A stretch of 64,000 nucleotides of DNA, taken from the NCBI GenBank assembly GCA_964568145.1, contig CAZMOZ010000002.1:1-64000 (forward strand). The letters run 5' to 3'. The first letter of the stretch is position 1, and the number at the start of each line of letters is the position of its first letter. A program made the translations under genes and the position numbers. Below the pieces are notes generated by a model, which saw only the letters and a list, made by a program, of their open reading frames with translations, had not been told where the DNA came from and ran no database searches. Shown here one piece after another: positions 8,661 through 16,547 of this stretch. This stretch comes from DSVZ01 sp964568145 (GTDB taxonomy: Bacteria > Verrucomicrobiota > Verrucomicrobiia > Limisphaerales > J093).

Positions 8661-10226
8661 ATGAAGAAACCTCAAGTCGAGATCTACGACACCACCCTGC
8701 GCGACGGCAGCCAGGGCGAAGGCATCAACTTCTCGGTCGCGGACAAGCTCCGCATCACGGAGAAGCTGGACGCCTTCGGCATCCATTACATCGAGGGCGG
8801 CTGGCCGGGGTCCAACCCCAAGGACCTCGAGTTCTTCAAGCTGGCCGCGCGGCGCAAGTGGCGGCACGCGCGCATCGCCGCCTTCAGCATGACCCGCCGC
8901 AAGGGCGTGCGCGTCGAGAGCGACGAACTCATGCGGCAGATTCTTGAGGCCGAAACGCCGGTCGTCACCATCGTGGGCAAGAGCTGGCTGCTGCACGTGA
9001 AGGAGGTGTTGCGCGCGCGGCCGGACGAGAACCTCGCCATGATCGGCGACACCATCCGGTTCCTGAAGGACCACGGCAAGACGGTGATCTACGACGCCGA
9101 GCACGCCTTCGACGGCTGCAAGGACGACCCGGACTACGCCCTGGACACCTGGCTGGCCGCCGAAAAGGCCGGGGCCGACTGCGTGTGCCTGTGCGACACC
9201 AACGGCGGCGCGCTGCCGGCCGACATCACCCGCATCGTCGGGGCGGCGCGGGGCCGGCTCACCACCGCGCTCGGCATCCACACGCACAACGACTGCGGGC
9301 TGGGCGTGGCGAACGGCATCGCCGGGCTCGAGGCCGGCGCCACGCAAATCCAGGGCACGATCAACGGCTACGGCGAGCGCACCGGCAACTGCAACCTCAC
9401 CAGCGTCATCCCGATCGTGCATTTCAAGCTGGGCTGGAGCTGCGTGCCCGCCGCTTCGCTGCCCAAGCTCAAGGAGCTGTCCGAGTTCGTGGACGAGATC
9501 GCGAACCTGCGCCACGACCCGCGCCAGCCGTGGGTGGGCCAGACCGCCTTCGCCCACAAGGGCGGCATGCACGTGCATGCGATTGACCGCGTGGCCCGCA
9601 GCTACGAGCACATCCACCCCGAGGCCGTGGGCAACGTCCGCCGCGTGCTCGTCAGCGACATGTCCGGCCGCACGAACATCCTGCTCAAGGCGGCGGAACT
9701 GGGCTTCCGGCTCGAGCCCGACGCCCCCGAGACGCGCGCCATCACCGCGCGGGTGAAGGAGCTGGAAAGCCAGGGCTACGAGTTCGAGGCCGCCGAGGCC
9801 TCGCTCGCCCTGCTCATCCGCGGCATCCTCGACCACAACCCGGAGCTGTTTTTCACCGTGGACTCGTACCATGTCTCGATGCGCAGCAACGGCCGCGAGT
9901 CCGTGTGCGAGGCCACCGTGAAGGTGCGCGTGGGCGACCAGGTCCACCACACCGTGGCCGACGGCGACGGCCCGGTGAACGCGCTGGACGGCGCGCTGCG
10001 CTCGGCCCTGGTTCGCTCGTTCCCGCGGCTGCGCCGGGTGAGCCTCACCGACTACAAGGTGCGCATCCTCGACGGCGTGGCCGGCACGGCCGCCAAGACC
10101 CGCGTGCTCATCACCTCCAGCGACGGCAGGCGCGAATGGGGCACGGTGGGCGTGAGCGAAAACATCATCACCGCCTCGCTCCAGGCGCTGGTGGACTCGA
10201 TCGAATACGCGCTGCTGCAACGGTGA
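8661..10226 (+). CDS. cimA: (R)-citramalate synthase
   Basis: The 521-residue protein belongs to the HMGL-like/alpha-isopropylmalate synthase family. It starts with YDTTLRDGSQGEGINFS, containing the catalytic Arg-Asp of the DTTLRDG motif. It also has the metal-binding HTHND (in GIHTHNDCGLGVANG) and GERTGNCNL, and ends in a LeuA-type regulatory domain (about residues 370-521). Sequence and length fit the CimA subgroup that condenses pyruvate with acetyl-CoA in the threonine-independent route to 2-oxobutanoate and isoleucine. Without an alignment, homocitrate- or isopropylmalate-synthase activity is less likely but possible. It is monocistronic, with 110 bp upstream and a repeat-rich gap downstream. 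Confidence 0.88.
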   Translation: MKKPQVEIYDTTLRDGSQGEGINFSVADKLRITEKLDAFGIHYIEGGWPGSNPKDLEFFKLAARRKWRHARIAAFSMTRRKGVRVESDELMRQILEAETPVVTIVGKSWLLHVKEVLRARPDENLAMIGDTIRFLKDHGKTVIYDAEHAFDGCKDDPDYALDTWLAAEKAGADCVCLCDTNGGALPADITRIVGAARGRLTTALGIHTHNDCGLGVANGIAGLEAGATQIQGTINGYGERTGNCNLTSVIPIVHFKLGWSCVPAASLPKLKELSEFVDEIANLRHDPRQPWVGQTAFAHKGGMHVHAIDRVARSYEHIHPEAVGNVRRVLVSDMSGRTNILLKAAELGFRLEPDAPETRAITARVKELESQGYEFEAAEASLALLIRGILDHNPELFFTVDSYHVSMRSNGRESVCEATVKVRVGDQVHHTVADGDGPVNALDGALRSALVRSFPRLRRVSLTDYKVRILDGVAGTAAKTRVLITSSDGRREWGTVGVSENIITASLQALVDSIEYALLQR

Positions 10227-10551
10227 GTCCGACGCGCCGCGCCTGGTCGGAGCCCGCGCCTCGACGCGGAATGCGGCCGGGGAAACGGCCGGACGCCGGC
10301 GAGGGTAACGGCGGCCATCCGGGCTGCACGGCCGGCTCTTAGCCGGCCCCTGGCTCAGGGGCCGGCCCCGTCGCCCCTCAGCGAGGGGCGACCTGCCTCC
10401 GCCAGCGGGAAGCCGCGCTCCTTTTTACTCGGACGCGCCCCGGAACTTCCGGCCGTTTCCACCGGCTGCCCAAAAGTGAGATGCGCCCTGCGTCCCCTGG
10501 CGTTCCGCGCGTGGCTTGCCGCTGCCTGCCGGCCGCGATAGGCTTCGGAAC
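10227..10551. repeat. Intergenic hairpin repeats (families G and E)
   Basis: No gene is seen. Bases 10335-10395 hold two hairpins, one built on AGCCGGCCCC/GGGGCCGGC and one on GTCGCCCCTC/GAGGGGCGAC. A family-E end follows at about 10460-10490, reading GAGATGCGCCC. The same words occur at 15490-15560, 46865-46935 and 53425-53466. Confidence 0.65.
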
Positions 10552-11328
10552 GTGAGCACCAGCTCCACCCGCGCGTCCGCCAGCACCGTCTCCCGGCCGG
10601 CTGGTGGGACCGGAGGTCCGACGGCTTTCGTCACCACGCAATGGTCGGCGGTGCTGGCCGCCGGGAGAGGGGACACCACCCACGCCCGCGCCGCGCTGGA
10701 ACAGATCTGCCGCAACTACTGGCCGCCGCTCTACGCTTACGTGCGGCGCGTGGGCCATTCGCCGGAAGACGCCCAGGACCTCACGCAGGAATTTTTCGCA
10801 CGGTTGCTGGAACGCAACACCTTCGCCCAGGCCGATCCCGAGCGCGGGAAGTTTCGCTCCTTCCTGCTCGCATCATTGAAACATTTCCTCACTAGCGAAT
10901 GGGAAAAGGCCCGCGCCCAAAAACGTGGCGGCGGGGCGCAGTCAATTTCATTGCAACTGGACACTGCCGAAACCCGCTGCGCGCGATTGGCCGCGCCCGG
11001 CGACACGCCCGACCGCGCCTTTGACCGCCAATGGGCGCTGGCGTTGCTCGACGCGGTGCTGGGCCGGTTGCGGCAGGAATACACGGACGCCGGGCGTGAA
11101 AATTTGTTCGTCGGCCTCAAGGACACGCTTAGCGGCGGGCGATCCGAAATTCCGTATCGCGACCTGGGTGCGCGGTTGGGCATGAGCGAAGGCGCGGTGA
11201 AGGTCGCCGCGCACCGGCTGCGGCAGCGCTACCGCGAATTGTTGCGGGAGGAAATCGCGAACACCGTGTCCGGCCCGGAACAAGTCGAGGAAGAACTGCG
11301 CCAACTGTTCGCCGCGTTGAGTGGATAA
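10552..11328 (+). CDS. ECF-type RNA polymerase sigma factor
   Basis: The 258-residue protein contains sigma region 2 (GHSPEDAQDLTQEFFARLLERN) and sigma region 4 with the helix-turn-helix MSEGAVKVAAHRLRQRY near residue 210. The long basic linker is typical of the large ECF group found beside Ser/Thr kinases in Planctomycetes and Verrucomicrobia. The GTG at 10552 (protein starting MSTSSTR) was preferred to a TTG at 10516 because the earlier part overlaps repeat DNA. The next gene downstream is a kinase with a zinc-ribbon, the usual partner, suggesting that the kinase controls this sigma factor; that link is inference from context. Confidence 0.88.
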   Translation: MSTSSTRASASTVSRPAGGTGGPTAFVTTQWSAVLAAGRGDTTHARAALEQICRNYWPPLYAYVRRVGHSPEDAQDLTQEFFARLLERNTFAQADPERGKFRSFLLASLKHFLTSEWEKARAQKRGGGAQSISLQLDTAETRCARLAAPGDTPDRAFDRQWALALLDAVLGRLRQEYTDAGRENLFVGLKDTLSGGRSEIPYRDLGARLGMSEGAVKVAAHRLRQRYRELLREEIANTVSGPEQVEEELRQLFAALSG

Positions 11329-11382
11329 AAGGCAATTTGACCACGGATGACACGGATGAACACGGATTTCTACTTCGGTTTC

Positions 11383-11455
11383 GGTAGGGACGCGTTCCAC
11401 CGCGTCCCCATATTTCAGCAAGAAGTTTGGGACGCGGGTGGAACGCGTCCCTACC
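11383..11455. repeat. 73-bp palindromic element with GGTAGGG/CCCTACC ends
   Basis: The element has inverted arms GGTAGGGACGCGTTCCACC and its near-complement at the far end, separated by a short A/T-rich centre. It lies in the gap between the sigma gene and the kinase gene. The same terminal word bounds the 75-bp element inside the kinase gene (12347-12421), so this is a dispersed REPIN- or MITE-like family. It might act as a transcript hairpin between the two genes. Confidence 0.7.
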
Positions 11456-11515
11456 AGCGCCAATTCCTGGGTTTTGGGTGTAACCTTGGTCGGGTAATCC
11501 GGTAGTAACCGGTGT

Positions 11516-14236
11516 ATGAATGATGCGATGTTTGCGATGATTGCCGTTGGCCTTTGGGAGATTTTGCTAATTCTCCTGGTGCTGCTCGTCATGGCGGGAC
11601 TGGCTGTCGGCGTAATCCTGCTGGTGGCTTGGCTGGGGCGCCGAGGGAAAACCCAAACGCCCGCCGTTCCATCGGTTCAACTGCAGCCGGAGCCGCCTAA
11701 ACCTGCTCTCTCCACCTGCCCTCGCTGCGGCACGCCGTTGCCCGCCGATTCCCCGCAAGGACTTTGCCCGCGCTGCGTGATGGGCGTGGGCCTCGCCACG
11801 CAAACCGAGGCCACCGGCGAATTCGGCCCGCACGGAACGCGCGTCACCAAGCCGCCGCCGTCGCCCGACGACATCGCCAAGAACTTTCCGCAACTGGAAA
11901 TCCTCGACTGCCTGGGTCGCGGTGGGATGGGCGTGGTCTATAAGGCACGCCAGCCCAAGTTGAACCGGCTCGTCGCGCTGAAAATTCTCGCGCCGGAGAA
12001 AGGCGCCGACCCCAAGTTCGCCGAACGTTTTTTGCGCGAAGCCCAGGCGCTCGCGCGGTTGAACCACCCGAACATCGTCACCGTGCATGATTTCGGCGAG
12101 GCGGACGGGATGTTCTACCTGTTGATGGAATACGTGGACGGCGCGACGCTGCGGCAATTGTTGCGCGAAGGCCGGATGAAGCCGGAGCAGGCGCTGGCCA
12201 TCGTGCCGCGGATTTGCGAGGCGCTGCAGTTTGCGCACGAACAGGGCGTCGTCCACCGCGACATCAAACCGGAGAACGTGTTGCTCGACAAACAGGGCCG
12301 CGTGAAGATTGCCGATTTCGGCATTGCGAAGATTGTGGCTGAAGCAGGTAGGGCGGGCAGTCCTCTGCCCGCCGAGGCCGCGCAACCGGAAGACGGCGCG
12401 CACGGAGTGACGCGCCCTACCGTCCATCTCACCCAAGACCAAGTCCTCGGCACGCCGCATTACATGGCGCCGGAGCAGGTGGAGCATCCGCAAACGGTGG
12501 ATCATCGCGCGGACATTTATTCGCTGGGCGTGGTCTTTTACGAAATGCTCACAGGCGAACTGCCGCTGGGCAAATTCCAACCGCCGTCGAAGAAAGTCCA
12601 GGTGGACGTGCGGTTGGACGAAGTCGTCTTGCACGCGCTGGAGAAAGAGCCGGAACGCCGCTACCAGCACGCCAGCGAGGTGAAGACGGACGTGGAAAAG
12701 CTGGCGGCGACCGCACCCAAGCGTTCGGGCAGGTTGGCGCCGGATTGGGGGCGACGATGGTTGTCCAGACCGGTGTCGCACAGGTTTGCGGAGACTGTCT
12801 CCACACCGGAGACGATCGGGATGTGCCGGTGGTCCGCCCGCGTGCTGGGCAGCCTGTGGGCGGTTGGGCTGATCGTCCGACTCGCGACAGAGTCCGGCTG
12901 GCTTGCCCCGGGACTGCCATCCGGGACGTTCCAACTGCACGCAACGGCATTGGGAATCATTGTGCTGGGCGTGGGTCTCGGATGGAGATGGGATGGCCCG
13001 GCGGCGGTGTGCGCGCTGGGCGGGTGGGGCTTGTCCATCCTCGCCGCAAAACGCTTTGAGCCGTGGAACCTGCTCGACGGCCCCGTCATCTTTGGCTTGC
13101 TGCATGCCGTGGCCGCCGTCGGCCGGTTCAGCAACTCCAGCCCGGCAATCCCAAGGCCCGGATTCAGCGTCATCTGCCGCTGGTCTGCGCGCATCGTGGG
13201 GACGCGCTGGCTGCTGGTACTGCTGCTCTTGATGTTCGCAGGAGGCATGCATCCGTTGGGCAAGCACCCCGAAAGCACCGTGGCCGGTTTCGCGGCATTG
13301 GGTCTTATGGTGATTGGGGTGTTGCTGGGCTGGCGATGGAACGGCGTGGCGTGCCTCCTCGCACTGAGCGGATGGCTTTTGTTTCTCCTTTCGGCCGGGC
13401 AGCTCCCGGTGCGTGGCGTCCTTGTCCATCAGCCCGCGGTTGCCGGCGTGTTGCACGGCCTCGCCGTTGTTTGCCTGCTCGCGAGGACGCCGCTCCGTGA
13501 TCGCCACGCCGAGGCGGTTGGTCTGACGCCTGCAAGCTGTCGAAACCAGGTCCAAGCGGCGTTGGTGGCGTTGGGCATGGTGCTCGCACTGGGCGCTTCG
13601 GTTCCAATCCTTTCCGGACAATTCCATCTGCCCTTTGGCCGGACTTACCGCAGCCAGATGGCAAGAAAGCAAGCCGAACAAGCCCAGGCAGCCGAGGCAG
13701 CCCGCCTGCTTCCCGATTTGACTAACAAGCTTCGGGTGGGGAGTTCGGACGAGCGCGCACTGGCCGCGCGAGGTCTCTACCAGCTAGGCCGCTGGGCGGC
13801 GCCGGCAACTCCCGACCTGATCGCGGCCCTGTCTGACACCAACTGGCTGGTCCGCATGTTGGCCGCCGGTGCGCTGCGGAACATCGGCACCAATGCGGGT
13901 ACCGCGGCGGCCAACGCCCTGAAAGCGGGACTCCACGATCCCGATCAACGGGTTCGGGTGAACGTGGCCATCGCCTTGGCGAGTGTTGATTTGCACACAA
14001 CAGTCAGTCTCCCGGTGCTGATTGACCGTTTGACGAATCGGCCGCCCGATTGCCATCCAAGCCTTTGGAACCTCCAGCGCATGGATGTGGTCAAGGCGCT
14101 GGGTGTGATGGGGGGCAGGGCTTCTTCCGCGCTGCCGGTGCTTCGGGCCCTGGAAAGTGAACTGCAAACCAGCCCGGTCATCGAAGTGATCGAAACAACG
14201 GGCAAGGGTTCACTCCGTGCGTCGCCGGGCTTCTGA
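11516..14236 (+). CDS. Membrane Ser/Thr protein kinase with zinc ribbon and HEAT repeats
   Basis: The 906-residue protein starts with a hydrophobic segment (residues 10-42). A zinc-ribbon follows, CPRCGTPLP...CPRC (about 64-85). The Hanks-type kinase has GRGGMGVVYKA (from about 134), Lys156, HRDIKPEN (Asp249), DFG (267) and APE (about 318). About five hydrophobic stretches lie between 440 and 720, and HEAT-like repeats run from 740 to 890. All catalytic residues are present. The activation loop between DFG and APE holds an extra 25 codons (278-302) matching a palindromic intergenic repeat inserted in frame. The gene follows the ECF sigma gene, a common regulatory pairing in this phylum. Extracytoplasmic sensing through the C-terminal part is plausible but unproven. 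Confidence 0.88.
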   Translation: MNDAMFAMIAVGLWEILLILLVLLVMAGLAVGVILLVAWLGRRGKTQTPAVPSVQLQPEPPKPALSTCPRCGTPLPADSPQGLCPRCVMGVGLATQTEATGEFGPHGTRVTKPPPSPDDIAKNFPQLEILDCLGRGGMGVVYKARQPKLNRLVALKILAPEKGADPKFAERFLREAQALARLNHPNIVTVHDFGEADGMFYLLMEYVDGATLRQLLREGRMKPEQALAIVPRICEALQFAHEQGVVHRDIKPENVLLDKQGRVKIADFGIAKIVAEAGRAGSPLPAEAAQPEDGAHGVTRPTVHLTQDQVLGTPHYMAPEQVEHPQTVDHRADIYSLGVVFYEMLTGELPLGKFQPPSKKVQVDVRLDEVVLHALEKEPERRYQHASEVKTDVEKLAATAPKRSGRLAPDWGRRWLSRPVSHRFAETVSTPETIGMCRWSARVLGSLWAVGLIVRLATESGWLAPGLPSGTFQLHATALGIIVLGVGLGWRWDGPAAVCALGGWGLSILAAKRFEPWNLLDGPVIFGLLHAVAAVGRFSNSSPAIPRPGFSVICRWSARIVGTRWLLVLLLLMFAGGMHPLGKHPESTVAGFAALGLMVIGVLLGWRWNGVACLLALSGWLLFLLSAGQLPVRGVLVHQPAVAGVLHGLAVVCLLARTPLRDRHAEAVGLTPASCRNQVQAALVALGMVLALGASVPILSGQFHLPFGRTYRSQMARKQAEQAQAAEAARLLPDLTNKLRVGSSDERALAARGLYQLGRWAAPATPDLIAALSDTNWLVRMLAAGALRNIGTNAGTAAANALKAGLHDPDQRVRVNVAIALASVDLHTTVSLPVLIDRLTNRPPDCHPSLWNLQRMDVVKALGVMGGRASSALPVLRALESELQTSPVIEVIETTGKGSLRASPGF
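12347..12421 (+). repeat. 75-bp palindromic repeat inserted in frame within the kinase gene
   Basis: The element begins GGTAGGGCG and ends CGCCCTACC. Inside it are two hairpins, one on GGCGGGCAG/CTGCCCGCC and one on GGCGCG/CGCGCC. Its length, 75 bp, is a multiple of three and it has no stop in the reading frame. It encodes residues 278-302, rich in Ala, Gly and Pro, in the kinase activation loop, where related kinases have a short segment. Confidence 0.75.
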
Positions 14237-14433
14237 ATTCGCTGGGCGGTATTAGGCGGAAGAGCGCTCCGTCTAACCGGCCGCGAACTGCGACATCGGT
14301 GCGGTCGCGATGATGCTACCGGCGAGGAACCGTTCTCCGACCGGCGAGAGCCTCAGCTAAATATCGGGCCGGGAATTTCCCCGGACGCGGTTTCAGTGTC
14401 GCTTTCGGCGCCGGGCTGCGGCAGGCTGCCGCC

Positions 14434-15417
14434 ATGAAATGCCTGACCTTCCCCGCCTTTGCGCTCGCCACCGGCCTGTGCGTCCACGCCGCCGACTGGG
14501 CCACCTACACGCCGCCCGCCGGCCAGGCCAACGGCAAACACGTCGTCCTGCTCGCCGGCGACGAGGAGTATCGCTCGGAGGAGTCCATGCCCATGTTCGG
14601 CAAGCTGCTCAGCCAGCGGCACGGCTTCCAATGCACCGTGTTGTTCTCGATCAACCCGGCCGACGGCACGATTGATCCGGTGAACCAGACGAACGTCCCC
14701 GGCCTGCACCTGCTGGGCACGGCCGACCTGGTCGTCTGCGCCTTCCGGTTCCGCGAGCTGCCGGACCCCGACATGCGACACTTCGTGGATTACCTCCAGG
14801 CCGGCCGGCCGATCATCGCCATCCGCACCGCCACGCACGCGTTCAGCTACGAGCGCAACAGGCAAAGCCCGTTCGCCCACTGGGACTGGCGCAGCCAGAA
14901 ATGGCCCGGCGGCTTCGGCCAGCAGGTGCTGGGCGAGACCTGGATCAACCACCACGGCGACCACGGCACGGAGGCCACACGCGGGCTGATTGACGGCCTG
15001 AACGCGAAACACCCGGTCCTGCGCGGCGTGAAGGATGTCTGGGGGCCGACCGACGTGTACGGCGTCGTCCACCTGAAGCCGACCGACACCGTGCTGATGC
15101 ACGGGCTCGTCCAACGCGGCATGAAGCCGGATTCGCCGCCGAACTGGGAGAAGTCGCTCATGCCGCTGGTGTGGACGCGCGATTACACCTGGCCGAACGG
15201 CAAGACCACGCGCGCGCTCACCACGACCATCGGCGCGGCGGTGGATTTTCAAAACGAGGATCTGCGCCGGCTGCTCGTGAACGCCGCGTACTGGCTCACC
15301 GGACTCGAGGTGCCCGCGAAGGCCGACGCCATGACGGTGGGCGAGTACAAGCCGCTGTACTTCGGCTTCGGCAAGTTCACCAAAGGCGTCAAGCCGGCGG
15401 ACCTCGAGTTGAAGTAA
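14434..15417 (+). CDS. Exported ThuA-like (trehalose utilisation) domain protein
   Basis: The 327-residue protein has a Sec signal peptide (residues 1-20, cleavage after VHAA). A ThuA-like class I glutamine-amidotransferase-type fold follows, with KHVVLLAGDEEYRSEE, ADLVVCAFRFRELPDPD and RPIIAIRTATHAF. Such proteins are frequent in Verrucomicrobia and Planctomycetes in sugar-related contexts; enzymatic activity has not been generally established. It stands alone, with a 197-bp gap upstream that shows only weak hairpins and a repeat-rich gap downstream. Confidence 0.82.
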   Translation: MKCLTFPAFALATGLCVHAADWATYTPPAGQANGKHVVLLAGDEEYRSEESMPMFGKLLSQRHGFQCTVLFSINPADGTIDPVNQTNVPGLHLLGTADLVVCAFRFRELPDPDMRHFVDYLQAGRPIIAIRTATHAFSYERNRQSPFAHWDWRSQKWPGGFGQQVLGETWINHHGDHGTEATRGLIDGLNAKHPVLRGVKDVWGPTDVYGVVHLKPTDTVLMHGLVQRGMKPDSPPNWEKSLMPLVWTRDYTWPNGKTTRALTTTIGAAVDFQNEDLRRLLVNAAYWLTGLEVPAKADAMTVGEYKPLYFGFGKFTKGVKPADLELK

Positions 15418-15771
15418 GGCGACCGCCGTAGCGCCGCGCTCCAGCGCGGCCGGAGCGCGGACAGTCACGTCCGCGGCTGATCCACCTGCGGGTGGGTCGC
15501 CTCTCGCCGAGAGGCGACCGATCCCGGCCCCTCGGCGAGGGGCCGGCTACCTGAGGCTGCACGACAAGATGCCGCCTTCATCAGCAGGGAGGGATGCCTG
15601 CCGCCACCACTACGGCTACAATTCCCCGCCGGCTTTGCACTGGCCGGGCCGGCGCGGCGGTTCAGATTGTGCCCGCGGGTCTGTCCCGGCGCGGGCGGTG
15701 GCGATGCGTTTTTGCCTGACTTCAGGCCGCCGCGCTCGTACGCTCGCGCAACCTGAAGAAAGCCACGACCT
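15418..15771. repeat. Intergenic hairpin repeats upstream of pspA
   Basis: No gene is seen in 354 bp. Bases 15490-15555 carry two clear hairpins, GTCGCCTCTC/GAGAGGCGAC and GGCCCCTCG/CGAGGGGCC, of the same family as at 10335 and 53425. A family-E-like fragment (ACAAGATGCCGCC) follows at about 15562. No promoter could be assigned for pspA. Confidence 0.6.
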
Positions 15772-16527
15772 ATGTTCAAGCGCCTCATCAACCTGATCCG
15801 CGGGTTTTTCGGCCGGTTCGTTTCCGGCCTGGAGAAGCAAAACCCGGAAGCCCTGCTCGAACTGGAGAAGGAAAACCTGCGCAAGCAGATCGCCAACTAC
15901 AACCAGGGCCTGGCCGCCCACGCCGGCTTGTGCGAAAAGCTGGTGGCCCAGATCAAACGCCAGGAAGCCGAGGAGCGTGACCTCTCCGCCAAGGCCCTGG
16001 CCAACCTCAAGGTGGGCAACAAGGACGCCGCCGCGCAGTACGCCTTGCGCCTGCAAACCGTCCGGCGCGAACTCGAGGAAAACCGCGCCCAGGCCCGGCA
16101 GGCCGAGCAGACTTACCAGGAACTGGTCCGGGCGCGCGACGTGGCCGTGAAGTCGGCCCAGACCAAGATCGAGTCGCTCAAGTACGCCATTGACGACATG
16201 CGCATCAAGAAGGCCACCGCCGAACTCACCGAGCTGGCCACGGGCATGATCACCCACATCGGCGGCAGCGGCGACACGATGGACCGGCTGCACCAGGTGG
16301 TCGAGGAGGAGCGGACCAAGGCGGCCGGCCGCGCCCGCGTGGCCCGCGACAGCCTGGACCTGAGCGAGGTGAACGTGAAGGAGGCCGAGCAGAAGGCGCT
16401 CGCGGACGCCGCGCTGGCCGAGTTCGCCGCCCAGGCGGGCATCGCGCTCGAGCCGCCCACGCCCGCGGCCGCCGCCCCGGCCGTCAAGGAGGCCATCGGG
16501 CCCACGGCCGAGCCGCAGAGGACCTGA
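15772..16527 (+). CDS. pspA: PspA/IM30 family protein (bacterial ESCRT-III-like)
   Basis: The 251-residue, highly charged, mostly helical protein begins with an amphipathic helix, MFKRLINLIRGFFGRFV, followed by long coiled-coil helices (about residues 25-215) rich in Glu, Lys, Ala and Gln. This is the PspA/IM30/Vipp1 architecture. These proteins bind stressed membranes through the N-terminal helix and polymerise into ESCRT-III-like assemblies. The C-terminal 35 residues are a proline/alanine-rich tail. The AAA ATPase gene starts 20 bp downstream, so the two are almost certainly one operon, which suggests ATP-driven remodelling of the PspA polymer. Confidence 0.85.
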   Translation: MFKRLINLIRGFFGRFVSGLEKQNPEALLELEKENLRKQIANYNQGLAAHAGLCEKLVAQIKRQEAEERDLSAKALANLKVGNKDAAAQYALRLQTVRRELEENRAQARQAEQTYQELVRARDVAVKSAQTKIESLKYAIDDMRIKKATAELTELATGMITHIGGSGDTMDRLHQVVEEERTKAAGRARVARDSLDLSEVNVKEAEQKALADAALAEFAAQAGIALEPPTPAAAAPAVKEAIGPTAEPQRT

Positions 16528-16547
16528 GCCTTGACCGCTCCGCGGCG

